From Rhodospirillales bacterium (lineage in GTDB: Bacteria; Pseudomonadota; Alphaproteobacteria; Rhodospirillales; Casp-alpha2), in the NCBI GenBank assembly GCA_030727885.1, contig JANRAT010000085.1, positions 307 through 7,944 of the forward strand: a stretch of 7,638 bases of DNA, given 5' to 3'. This document shows positions 1 through 5,950 of the stretch, piece after piece. The translations under genes were made by a program, and so were the position numbers. The notes under the pieces are model-generated. The model searched no databases. It was not told the DNA's origin and saw only the letters and a program-made list of their open reading frames with translations. The first letter of the stretch is position 1, and the number at the start of each line of letters is the position of its first letter.

Positions 1-304
1 GAGGCCGCACACCGCGAGGGCCATTGCCGCGCAGCAGTGTCACCCGAACTGAGCCTTCCGGTATCCCTTCTGTTCTGGCAACGCAGGCAATTGCATCCAG
101 CATCTCTTCGCTGGACACAAGAACCGGCAAGCCCAGCAGGTCCGCTCCCCGTTCAAGGCGCTCGACATGTTTTTTGAACCGCAATGGCATACGGTCGACA
201 AAAGCCACGGTTTCAAAGATGCCGTCACCCAGCAAGACGCCCCGGTCCGTGGCATCAATGGCGCCAGACGCATCAACCATTAAGCCGTTACGCCAAATCT
301 TCAT
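1..304 (-). CDS. pabC: Aminodeoxychorismate lyase / class IV aminotransferase, N-terminal part (cut by left window edge)
   Basis: Translating the minus strand from the ATG at 304 gives 101 residues that run off the left edge. They begin MKIWRNGLMVDASG and contain the class IV PLP-enzyme signatures DRGVLLGDGIFETV (about residues 22-35), RFKKHVERLERGADLLGLP and RVTLLRGNGPRG. The family includes aminodeoxychorismate lyase, branched-chain aminotransferase and D-amino-acid aminotransferase; the catalytic lysine region (often near residue 140-160) is outside the window. The reading as PabC, which converts 4-amino-4-deoxychorismate to p-aminobenzoate and pyruvate in the cytoplasm, rests on position: its ATG overlaps the stop of pabB in an ATGA four-base overlap, which points to translational coupling. 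A branched-chain aminotransferase-like paralogue cannot be excluded from this fragment. Confidence 0.85.
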   Translation of the reverse strand, partial: MKIWRNGLMVDASGAIDATDRGVLLGDGIFETVAFVDRMPLRFKKHVERLERGADLLGLPVLVSSEEMLDAIACVARTEGIPEGSVRVTLLRGNGPRGVRP

Positions 305-1668
305 GACCGCTTCACCCCGGCAACGCTGTCCAGCAACGGTTGCGCCTTGGTGCGCATTTCCTCGTACTCGGAAGCCGGGTCACTGTCGGCGACAATGCCG
401 CCACCGGCATGGGCCGAGATTGTCCGTCCGGAAACCATCATTGATCGGATCACGATATTGGAGTCCATCGCGCCATCCATACCAGCCCAGAAAATACTGC
501 CACAATAGGCGGCCCGGCATGAAGGCTCCAGTTCATGGATAATCTGCATGGCGCGGATTTTCGGCGCCCCCGTAATCGAGCCGCCGGGAAATGTTGCCCG
601 AAACAGATCCACGGCATCATAACCCGGGCGCAGCTTGCCGATCACTTCGGAGACCAGGTGATGGACCCGGGCAAAGGTTTCCAACTCACACAACGCTGTC
701 ACCCCGACACTGCCGATCAGTGAAACTCTGGAAATGTCGTTTCGCAACAGATCGACAATCATCAGATTTTCAGCCCGGTCTTTTGCACTCTCCGTCAATT
801 CAACAGCAAGGGCCGCATCAAGTTCGGGCACGTCGCCGCGCGGTCTGGTGCCTTTGATCGGTCGCGCAGAAATTCGGCCTGTCGCATCAAGGCGCAAAAA
901 CCTTTCTGGCGATGCGCTTAACAACTTGTGATCTTTACCGCACGAGAGATATGCCGCGAACGGTGCCGGCGATGCCCACCTGAGACGCCGATACAGCATA
1001 AAAGGATCAAGGCCTTCGGGTAACTGAGCAACGGCCCGTGTGGTGATGTTCGCCTGAAAGATGTCGCCGGCATAAATATAATCGATGGTCTTTTGCACGG
1101 CTGCTTCATATTCGGCCCTGTCCATTTCCCATTGCCACGTCGCAACCGGCGTACTGTCAATCGGGGCCAGGGATCCATGTTTACCAAGCTTGCCGGCCAA
1201 CGTTTCAATTCGCCGTGTCGGCGATGGCCGACCCGCTGCAACGTCCGAGCCGACTACCCAGGCTTTTCGCTCGAACGTATCGAAGGCGACAATCGTGTCA
1301 TAAAATCCGACTGACAGGCAGGGGAAGTCATTGCCGTCTTTTGCCTCGGGCATCCGTTCGATTGCACCACCAAGTTCGTAGCCGAGAACCCCGCACAAAC
1401 CTGTCTGGAACGGTGGCAGGTTCGGATCCGTATCCAGTCTGGCGCTGTGCAGCATCGCACGCAGTTTGGCGAACGGATCGACGCGGTGCAGATCTCCGGC
1501 GTACAGGGTCACCGTGTCAACTGGGTCGACCGCGATATAGGCATAGCGGCCTCGTCCGCCGCCTTCATCGGCACTGTCCAGGAACGCGGCAACAGGGTCA
1601 CCGGTAAACAGCTGGAAGGCTGCCACCGGTTCGATGTAGGGAATTTCTTTATGCGCGGGTCTGGCCAT
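301..1668 (-). CDS. pabB: Aminodeoxychorismate synthase component I
   Basis: A 455-residue protein of the chorismate-binding family (usual PabB length about 450-470). With ammonia or a PabA glutaminase it converts chorismate to 4-amino-4-deoxychorismate for folate synthesis. The N-terminal third is the weakly conserved TrpE/PabB-type domain; the C-terminal catalytic domain spans about 180-450. Visible motifs are LLSASPERFL (249-258), PIKGTRPRG (270-278), ENLMIVDLLRND (300-311), FPGGSITGAPK (360-370) and AGGGIVADSDPASEYEE (421-437). The lysine of PIKGT (K272) is the residue that separates PabB from anthranilate synthase TrpE, which has PIAGT, so I prefer PabB. The ATG at 1668 is the first possible start because an in-frame TAA lies two codons upstream. 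No good Shine-Dalgarno sequence is visible. It lies 30 bases downstream of the dehydrogenase gene and overlaps pabC by four bases. PabA is not encoded here and no glutaminase domain is fused. Confidence 0.95.
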   Translation of the reverse strand: MARPAHKEIPYIEPVAAFQLFTGDPVAAFLDSADEGGGRGRYAYIAVDPVDTVTLYAGDLHRVDPFAKLRAMLHSARLDTDPNLPPFQTGLCGVLGYELGGAIERMPEAKDGNDFPCLSVGFYDTIVAFDTFERKAWVVGSDVAAGRPSPTRRIETLAGKLGKHGSLAPIDSTPVATWQWEMDRAEYEAAVQKTIDYIYAGDIFQANITTRAVAQLPEGLDPFMLYRRLRWASPAPFAAYLSCGKDHKLLSASPERFLRLDATGRISARPIKGTRPRGDVPELDAALAVELTESAKDRAENLMIVDLLRNDISRVSLIGSVGVTALCELETFARVHHLVSEVIGKLRPGYDAVDLFRATFPGGSITGAPKIRAMQIIHELEPSCRAAYCGSIFWAGMDGAMDSNIVIRSMMVSGRTISAHAGGGIVADSDPASEYEEMRTKAQPLLDSVAGVKRS

Positions 1669-1698
1669 CCGTTACGCCCAGGCTCTCGGCAACTCCGT

Positions 1699-2685
1699 TC
1701 AGAAGCTGTCGCCGAGTAAGCGATCCGGCGGGGCATGCCCGTCAACGAACGTCTTGATATTAATCAGGACCTTTTCGCCCATGTCCATGCGGCCTTCGTA
1801 GGTAGCAGAACCCATGTGCGGCAAAAGTACGACATTGTCGAGAGCGAGAAGTTTCGGGTTTACCGCCGGTTCGTGCTCGAACACATCAAGTCCGGCACCG
1901 GCGATATCGCCGTTGGCCAGCATTCTGGTCAGGGCGTTTTCGTCAATGATCTCACCCCGCGCCGTATTGATGATAACGGCATTTTCACGCAGCAGCTTGA
2001 GGCGTCTGGCCGACAGCAGATGATAGGTTGCCGGCGTATGCGGACAGTTTACGGAAACGAAATCCATTCTGGCCAGCATCTGGTCGAGGCTTTCCCAGTA
2101 TGTCGCTTCAAGAGCGGTTTCAACCGATTCCGGCACTTGCCGACGGTTGTGATAGTGAATGGACAGGCCAAAACCTTTTGCCCGGCGGGCAACCGCCTGA
2201 CCGATCCGGCCCATGCCTATAATGCCGAGACGCTTGCCATAAATACGATGCCCGAGCATCCATGTGGGGGACCAGCCCGGCCAGTCGCCGGAACGGAGTT
2301 TGCGTTCGGCCTCGGTCAGACGTCTGGGCACTGCCAGCAGCAAGGCCATGGTCATATCCGCCGTGTCTTCGGTCAGGACATCCGGGGTATTGGTAATGGT
2401 AATGCCGCGCTGACGGGATGAAGCCAGATCAATGTGATCGACCCCGGCGCCATAGTTGGCGATCAGACGAAGGTTCGGCCCGGTCTGGCTGAGGATTCTG
2501 GCGTCAATACGATCCGTAACCGTCGGTACCAGGACGTCAGCGATTTTTACCGCTTCTGCCAGTTCCGCTGCTGTCATCGGTTGATCGTCCAGATTTAGGC
2601 GGACGTCAAAAAGTTCCATCATCCTGGTTTCGATCGCATCCGGGAGTTTCCGGGTGACGACGACGATTGGCTTATTGCGTGGCAT
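1699..2685 (-). CDS. D-2-hydroxyacid dehydrogenase, probably glyoxylate/hydroxypyruvate reductase type
   Basis: A 328-residue member of the D-isomer-specific 2-hydroxyacid dehydrogenase family, full length for the GyaR/GhrB-like group. The catalytic domain flanks a nucleotide-binding domain with GMGRIG at 157-162. The three catalytic residues are seen in their usual contexts: Arg243 in NTARGEII, Glu272 in DVFEHEP and His290 in LPHMGSAT. The substrate loop NYGAGVDHID (77-86) is typical of the glyoxylate reductase branch. After the second beta strand of the Rossmann fold the sequence is YHNRR (178-182) instead of an acidic residue, which suggests NADPH preference (inference). Likely role is cytoplasmic reduction of glyoxylate, hydroxypyruvate or a related 2-oxoacid; the exact substrate cannot be read. 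Start ATG at 2685 is supported by AAAGGG seven bases upstream. It is the first minus-strand gene before pabB and may be co-transcribed with it, although no metabolic link is obvious. Confidence 0.93.
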   Translation of the reverse strand: MPRNKPIVVVTRKLPDAIETRMMELFDVRLNLDDQPMTAAELAEAVKIADVLVPTVTDRIDARILSQTGPNLRLIANYGAGVDHIDLASSRQRGITITNTPDVLTEDTADMTMALLLAVPRRLTEAERKLRSGDWPGWSPTWMLGHRIYGKRLGIIGMGRIGQAVARRAKGFGLSIHYHNRRQVPESVETALEATYWESLDQMLARMDFVSVNCPHTPATYHLLSARRLKLLRENAVIINTARGEIIDENALTRMLANGDIAGAGLDVFEHEPAVNPKLLALDNVVLLPHMGSATYEGRMDMGEKVLINIKTFVDGHAPPDRLLGDSF

Positions 2686-2748
2686 CCCATAGCCCTTTCA
2701 AAGCACTTTGTTAGTCGTGGCCATAGCAATCCGCGACTGGCTTGTCCA

Positions 2749-2783
2749 GCAACTTGACCAGTTATGCGACCTGCAACTTGACC
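2749..2783 (+). repeat. Pair of 11-bp direct repeats upstream of the SH3 gene
   Basis: GCAACTTGACC occurs at 2749-2759 and again at 2773-2783, exactly 24 bases apart. Each copy contains TTGACC, a -35-like hexamer. The downstream copy is the one placed correctly for a promoter (see 2778-2806). The upstream copy could be a small duplication, a second weak promoter element or a regulator site; the sequence does not decide. Confidence 0.6.
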
Positions 2784-2806
2784 GAAGCCGTTCGGGTGGC
2801 GATAAA
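2778..2806 (+). promoter_or_regulatory. Predicted sigma-70 promoter of the SH3-domain gene
   Basis: TTGACC (2778-2783), a 17-base spacer and GATAAA (2801-2806) form a plausible housekeeping promoter. A start about seven bases after the -10 box would fall at or next to base 2813, the A of the ATG, so the transcript would be leaderless or nearly so. This agrees with the lack of a Shine-Dalgarno sequence in the last 12 bases before the ATG. Confidence 0.5.
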
Positions 2807-2812
2807 CACTAC

Positions 2813-3337
2813 ATGAGAAACCCAAAATTACGCATTCAAACTATTGTTTTAGCGCTATTCTTTATCGCTGGCCTATTAAGCGCCAGCATCAGTGCCGGCC
2901 TTGCCCAGACTCAGGGCTCAGGTCTCCCGCTACCCCGATTTGTCAGCTTGCGGGCTTCAGAGGTCAATCTGCGTACCGGACCCGGCGTCCAATATCCGGT
3001 CGAATGGATCTTCCAGCGGGAATCCCTGCCGGTCGAGATCATCAAGGAATACAGGACCTGGCGGCTGGTTCGGGACTGGGAAGGCACCCAGGGCTGGATG
3101 CATCAGAGCATGCTTTCAGGCAAGCGGACGTTTCTGATCACCGGCAAGGAGCGGACGATTCGTGCCCAGCCGGAAGTCAAAAGCCGCGCCGTCGCCATCG
3201 CCGAGATTAATGCCATCGGAGAATTACTGTCCTGTCCAGGCTCCACCGGCTGGTGTCAGGTCCGCGTCAAAGGAGTCGAAGGCTGGTTACGGCGAGTCGA
3301 ATTCTGGGGCGCGTATCGCAACGAATCTTTCGAATAG
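2813..3337 (+). CDS. Secreted protein with two bacterial SH3 repeats
   Basis: A 174-residue protein. Residues 1-31 look like a Sec signal peptide: a basic start (MRNPKLR), a hydrophobic core (IVLALFFIAGLL) and a likely signal peptidase I site after AGLA (31/32). The mature part holds two SH3-like repeats, about 44-102 (VNLRTGPGVQYPVEW ... GTQGWMHQSML) and about 103-163 (TIRAQPEVKSRAVA ... GVEGWLRRVEFWG); this matches the alphaproteobacterial SH3_4-type family as I remember it. Cys141 and Cys148 in the second repeat could form a disulfide in the periplasm. Bacterial SH3 repeats usually bind cell wall peptides or other envelope partners; no catalytic domain is fused, so the role is unknown. I chose the ATG at 2813 because it starts the signal peptide directly; an in-frame TTG at 2708 would place 35 hydrophilic residues before it. 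It is divergent from the dehydrogenase gene and converges on the DUF3501 gene with a 20-base gap. Confidence 0.88.
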   Translation: MRNPKLRIQTIVLALFFIAGLLSASISAGLAQTQGSGLPLPRFVSLRASEVNLRTGPGVQYPVEWIFQRESLPVEIIKEYRTWRLVRDWEGTQGWMHQSMLSGKRTFLITGKERTIRAQPEVKSRAVAIAEINAIGELLSCPGSTGWCQVRVKGVEGWLRRVEFWGAYRNESFE

Positions 3338-3357
3338 CCGAAGAGCGCCCATTTACT

Positions 3358-3945
3358 TCAGGCCAGATCTTTCACCAGCGCCGCACGCGTTTTATCACCG
3401 AGAATCGCCAGATGACCGTATTTTGCATGATTGATGCCGAGCACAACCCGCGTATCCGGTGCCTTGAACAAGGCCGCCTGCGCATCCGTGAACGGAAAGT
3501 GGATGAACTGCACTGAGGATGCCTTTCCGTCCGCTGTGGTGCGATCTACATCCTCTTCCGGAACACCTTTGACGACTTCACCGGCAAACTCGAAAGAAAT
3601 GGTCTGCTCAACACCGCCAAGTCCCGACAGAAACGTACGGCGGCGATTTTCATCTTCAATTTCAAACATCAAAGTTGCGACCAGTTCCCGGCCGTTGGGA
3701 ATAAGCGGGTTGTAGGCTGCAAGTTCGTCGGCGATCTGCGCATCACCGCCTTTTTCGATATACAGCATCTCGTGAATCTGCTGCCACATGGTTTCATAGC
3801 TCTCGAAATAGAACGTCGCATCCGGGCCACACGATACCCGGCGATCGCGTTTGATCAGCGACATCGCCGCACGCCGTTCCTTGCGGATTTTTGCATACGC
3901 CTCCATCGGCATGATGTCTTCACGGGTTATTGCGGTTTTCATCAT
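3358..3945 (-). CDS. DUF3501 family protein of the rubrerythrin/iron-sulfur gene cluster
   Basis: A 195-residue cytoplasmic protein without signal peptide or membrane segment. I recognise the family from the N-terminal ITREDIMPMEAYAKIRKERR (about 6-25), GPDATFYFESYETMWQQIHEM, NPLIPNGRELVATLMFEIED and the C-terminal VLGINHAKYGHLAILGD. Its function is not known to me; it is recalled as a regular neighbour of rubrerythrin and CCG-domain iron-sulfur genes, as here. It contains only one cysteine, in VSCGPDA, and several conserved-looking His and Glu residues, so metal binding is possible but unproven. The first ATG at 3972 overlaps the stop of the upstream gene by one base (TAATG), but I prefer the ATG at 3945: GGAG lies eight bases before it and family members begin close to this point. 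The nine extra residues MVRADGDLL look unlike the family. Confidence 0.88.
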   Translation of the reverse strand: MMKTAITREDIMPMEAYAKIRKERRAAMSLIKRDRRVSCGPDATFYFESYETMWQQIHEMLYIEKGGDAQIADELAAYNPLIPNGRELVATLMFEIEDENRRRTFLSGLGGVEQTISFEFAGEVVKGVPEEDVDRTTADGKASSVQFIHFPFTDAQAALFKAPDTRVVLGINHAKYGHLAILGDKTRAALVKDLA

Positions 3946-3953
3946 CAACAAAT

Positions 3954-3957
3954 CTCC
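3954..3957 (-). promoter_or_regulatory. Ribosome binding site deciding the DUF3501 start
   Basis: GGAG on the minus strand lies eight bases from the ATG at 3945 (and eleven from the next ATG at 3942). No comparable site precedes the overlapping ATG at 3972, which could only be reached by termination-reinitiation. Confidence 0.6.
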
Positions 3958-3971
3958 ATCTGCACGTACCA

Positions 3972-5303
3972 TTAAAGGCCATAGGCCTTGGCAAAAAGCT
4001 CAACGGGATGTTGAAAGCTTTCTATGGTATCGGTCGGTTTGCCGAGCATCCCGATACCCTGAACAATTTGATCGCGGGCCAGCGGACATTCGGAAAGGAC
4101 ATATTTGCTGGCGACGTCCGCGGCTTTCTTTGCCACCGGTTTGCCGATTTTCATGCCGACTTCAAAGTTATCCTTCATGATTCCCCACGAGCCGCCATGT
4201 CCCGAACACCGTTCAATCACGGTCAGTTCAACATCAGGGATCAACCTCAGCATTTCCGCCGCTTTCTGACCCATATTCTGGGCCCGGGAATGGCAGGAAA
4301 TGTGCACGGTCACACCTCCGTCGAGCGTGCCTAACCCTTCGGCAATCCCTTCGCCCTTGGCAATCGACACCATATACTCGGTGATGTCCGAGGTCGCCGC
4401 ACTCAGCTTCTTGACGTTTTCGTCATCGGTGACAATCAGCGGCCATTCGAATTTCAGCATCAAGGCACACGAAGGCACCAGCGCGATGACGTCATATCCT
4501 TTTTCGATCCAGGGTCGCAGATCTTCGGCCGTGGACTTGGCGCTGTCGGCGACCGCCGCGATGTCGCCCTGTTCCAGTTGCGGCATGCCGCAGCAGCGGG
4601 GATAGACAACTTCGGTCTCGACACCGTTTTTGGCAAGTATCGCCCGCGCCGCGACACCAATCGACGGATTGTTGTAATTGGCAAAGCAGGTCGCATAGAG
4701 AACGGCCTTGCGCCCGAACGCAGGGGCATCCTTGTTTACGGCGGGCACCTCGGTGTGTTCGGTAAACGGCAGAGACGTGAATTCAGGTAATTTTGCTTTG
4801 CGGTGAACACCCAGAGCAACTTCCATGGCCGGGCGGGTCAGCGCATTGCCGCATTTGCTTGCCCAGTTCGCCAGACCGGCAACCTTGCTGGCAATTTCAC
4901 CATTTCGGTCGGTTTGTGTGAGTTGCTTTGCGGCAAACGGCACGGCGCCTTTCTTCTGCTCGACGGCGCGGTAACGCAGCATCAGATGCGGGAAATCGAG
5001 ATTGAATTCATGCGGCGGCACATATGGGCACTTGGTCAGAAAGCACATGTCGCACAGCGTGCAGGCATCAACGACCGGTTTGAAATCCTTGCTGTCGACA
5101 CTATCCAGCTCGCCGGTGGCTGACTCATCAACCAGATCGAACAAACGCGGGAAACTGTCGCACAGATTGAAACAGCGTCGGCAGCCATGGCAGATATCAA
5201 AGACACGATGCATTTCGGCATCAAGCTTGGCTTCATCATAAAAATCCGGATCTTCCCAGCGGATCGGATGTCGGACAGGGGCTTCAAGGCTGCCTTCACT
5301 CAT
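3972..5303 (-). CDS. Iron-sulfur oxidoreductase with two [4Fe-4S] motifs and two CCG domains (GlpC/HdrD-like)
   Basis: A 443-residue soluble protein. An N-terminal ferredoxin-like region carries CHGCRRCFNLC (Cys38, 41, 44, 48) and CTLCDMCFLTKCP (Cys81, 84, 87, 92). The second motif has four residues instead of the usual three before the last cysteine. The C-terminal half has two cysteine-rich CCG-type domains: Cys206, CCG at 237-239 and Cys279; then Cys337, CSG at 366-368 and Cys406, so the second one lacks one of the paired cysteines. This is the architecture of GlpC and heterodisulfide reductase subunit D, but gene context (rubrerythrin before, DUF3501 after, no glpA/glpB or lactate oxidase genes) argues against both of those roles. 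I infer an electron-transfer protein working with the rubrerythrin. Start ATG at 5303 is supported by GGAG seven bases upstream. The gene overlaps the first DUF3501 ATG by one base and follows rubrerythrin by 102 bases. Confidence 0.9.
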   Translation of the reverse strand: MSEGSLEAPVRHPIRWEDPDFYDEAKLDAEMHRVFDICHGCRRCFNLCDSFPRLFDLVDESATGELDSVDSKDFKPVVDACTLCDMCFLTKCPYVPPHEFNLDFPHLMLRYRAVEQKKGAVPFAAKQLTQTDRNGEIASKVAGLANWASKCGNALTRPAMEVALGVHRKAKLPEFTSLPFTEHTEVPAVNKDAPAFGRKAVLYATCFANYNNPSIGVAARAILAKNGVETEVVYPRCCGMPQLEQGDIAAVADSAKSTAEDLRPWIEKGYDVIALVPSCALMLKFEWPLIVTDDENVKKLSAATSDITEYMVSIAKGEGIAEGLGTLDGGVTVHISCHSRAQNMGQKAAEMLRLIPDVELTVIERCSGHGGSWGIMKDNFEVGMKIGKPVAKKAADVASKYVLSECPLARDQIVQGIGMLGKPTDTIESFQHPVELFAKAYGL

Positions 5304-5353
5304 GACGGTGCTCCAATAAAGTAATCTGTGTCATCACAATGAACGTTGATAAT

Positions 5354-5377
5354 GAAGGGGGGCAAATGCCCCCCTTC
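5354..5377 (-). terminator. Intercistronic GC-rich hairpin between rubrerythrin and the iron-sulfur gene
   Basis: GAAGGGGGGCA (5354-5364) and TGCCCCCCTTC (5367-5377) are perfect 11-bp inverted arms separated by AA; in RNA a 10-bp stem with a four-base loop is likely. No T-run follows on the minus strand (CATTATCAACG) nor on the plus strand. It therefore looks more like an attenuator or a 3'-end stabiliser that keeps the rubrerythrin message abundant relative to the downstream genes than a full Rho-independent terminator. Confidence 0.5.
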
Positions 5378-5405
5378 GGTATCCGTATCGCACTAAAAAG
5401 GGCGA

Positions 5406-5822
5406 TTAATCGAGGGTATCAAATGCCTTCTGGAAACGGCCGGCGTGTGACTTTTCAGCCTTTGCCAGCGTCTCGAACCAGTCGGCGATTTCATCGAAGC
5501 CTTCTTCGCGAGCGGTTTTCGCCATGCCCGGATACATATCCGTGTATTCATGGGTTTCACCGGCAATCGACGCCTGCAGATTCAGGCTGGTGCCGCCAAT
5601 CGGCTTACCGGTTGCCGGATCGCCTGTTTCTTCGAGGAATTCCAGATGGCCATGCGCATGGCCGGTTTCACCTTCGGCGGTAGACCGGAAAACAGCAGCA
5701 ACGTCGTTGTAGCCTTCTACATCAGCCTTCTGGGCGAAATACAGATAGCGACGGTTGGCTTGGGATTCACCGGCAAATGCCGCTTTCAGATTGTCTTCGG
5801 TCTTTGTTCCCTTGAGGGACAT
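5406..5822 (-). CDS. Rubrerythrin, diiron domain only (no rubredoxin domain)
   Basis: A 138-residue protein consisting of a ferritin-like four-helix domain. All seven diiron ligands of rubrerythrins can be placed: Glu19 ([11 protein letters not shown]), Glu52 and His55 (EGETGHAH), Glu89 and Glu92 ([12 protein letters not shown]), Glu123 and His126 ([11 protein letters not shown]). Rubrerythrins reduce hydrogen peroxide to water in the cytoplasm. Classical ones (about 190 residues) end with a CxxC...CxxC rubredoxin domain that delivers electrons; here the protein stops after the diiron domain and has no cysteine at all, so an external donor is needed. The next gene in the unit, an iron-sulfur protein, is the natural candidate (inference). 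Start ATG at 5822 has a strong AAGGAGG five bases upstream, suggesting high expression. The gene is headed by a promoter with an Irr-type operator. Confidence 0.93.
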   Translation of the reverse strand: MSLKGTKTEDNLKAAFAGESQANRRYLYFAQKADVEGYNDVAAVFRSTAEGETGHAHGHLEFLEETGDPATGKPIGGTSLNLQASIAGETHEYTDMYPGMAKTAREEGFDEIADWFETLAKAEKSHAGRFQKAFDTLD

Positions 5823-5827
5823 ATGAT

Positions 5828-5834
5828 CCTCCTT
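5828..5834 (-). promoter_or_regulatory. Strong Shine-Dalgarno of rubrerythrin
   Basis: AAGGAGG on the minus strand, five bases from the ATG at 5822, is the best ribosome binding site in the window and fixes this start. Confidence 0.8.
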
Positions 5835-5867
5835 GTTATCTTGATCGATCTGATAATTTCACATCGT

Positions 5868-5880
5868 GGGCAGAGTGCCC
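5868..5880 (-). other. Small hairpin in the rubrerythrin 5' leader
   Basis: GGGCA (5868-5872) and TGCCC (5876-5880) are perfect inverted arms around a three-base loop. It would lie a few bases after the predicted transcription start, near the 5' end of the roughly 65-base leader, where hairpins often protect mRNA from decay. It is short, so chance is possible. Confidence 0.35.
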
Positions 5881-5886
5881 GTGCAC

Positions 5887-5898
5887 CATAGCACTATG
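5887..5898. promoter_or_regulatory. 12-bp palindrome over the -10 region of the rubrerythrin promoter
   Basis: CATAG-CA-CTATG is a perfect dyad that contains the predicted -10 hexamer (5893-5898) and the expected transcription start. It could be a second regulator site; the ATAG/CTAT halves recall OxyR-type half sites, but the full OxyR spacing is absent. Confidence 0.35.
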
Positions 5899-5921
5899 AC
5901 TCGCACACAAGCACGAGTCAA
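5893..5921 (-). promoter_or_regulatory. Predicted sigma-70 promoter of the rubrerythrin operon
   Basis: On the minus strand TTGACT (5916-5921), a 17-base spacer and CATAGT (5893-5898) give five of six and four of six consensus matches at ideal spacing. Transcription would start near 5886, leaving a leader of about 64 bases before the rubrerythrin ATG. The ICE-like operator begins two bases upstream of the -35 box. Confidence 0.6.
5897..5920. promoter_or_regulatory. Perfect 7-bp inverted repeat spanning the rubrerythrin promoter spacer
   Basis: TGACTCG (5897-5903) and CGAGTCA (5914-5920) are perfect inverted arms separated by ten bases. One arm covers most of the -35 box and the other touches the -10 box, the classic place for a repressor site. 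No known operator consensus comes to mind for it. Confidence 0.45.
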
Positions 5922-5923
5922 TA

Positions 5924-5942
5924 CTTTAGAGCCGTTCTAAAG
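5924..5942. promoter_or_regulatory. Irr-type operator (ICE-like box) upstream of rubrerythrin
   Basis: CTTTAGA (5924-5930) and TCTAAAG (5936-5942) are perfect 7-bp inverted arms around a five-base centre. Read on the minus strand, TTTAGAA-CGG-CTCTAAA matches the Irr iron-control element consensus TTTAGAA-N3-TTCTAAA, as I remember it, at 13 of 14 fixed positions. The site starts eight bases... before the end of the irr gene is counted outward, i.e. it lies in the gap just after the irr stop codon, and ends two bases upstream of the rubrerythrin -35 box, centred near -47. This position allows activation or repression; the sequence alone does not decide. Confidence 0.75.
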
Positions 5943-5950
5943 AGAGAAAG

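Noticed and set aside
1735..2421. A 228-codon open frame on the plus strand, antisense to the dehydrogenase gene
   Set aside because: The opposite strand encodes a full-length enzyme with all catalytic motifs; the plus-strand translation has no recognisable domain and is a frame shadow.
2708..2812. Upstream extension of the SH3 gene to a TTG at 2708
   Set aside because: It would put 35 hydrophilic residues before a clear signal peptide and would cover the predicted promoter.
3338..3357. Terminator between the convergent SH3 and DUF3501 genes
   Set aside because: The 20-base gap contains no inverted repeat or T-run that I can see.
3972..5303. Reading the iron-sulfur protein as GlpC of anaerobic glycerol-3-phosphate dehydrogenase or as a glycolate oxidase subunit
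   Set aside because: No glpA, glpB or flavin subunit genes are adjacent; the rubrerythrin and DUF3501 neighbours and the altered motifs indicate another subfamily.
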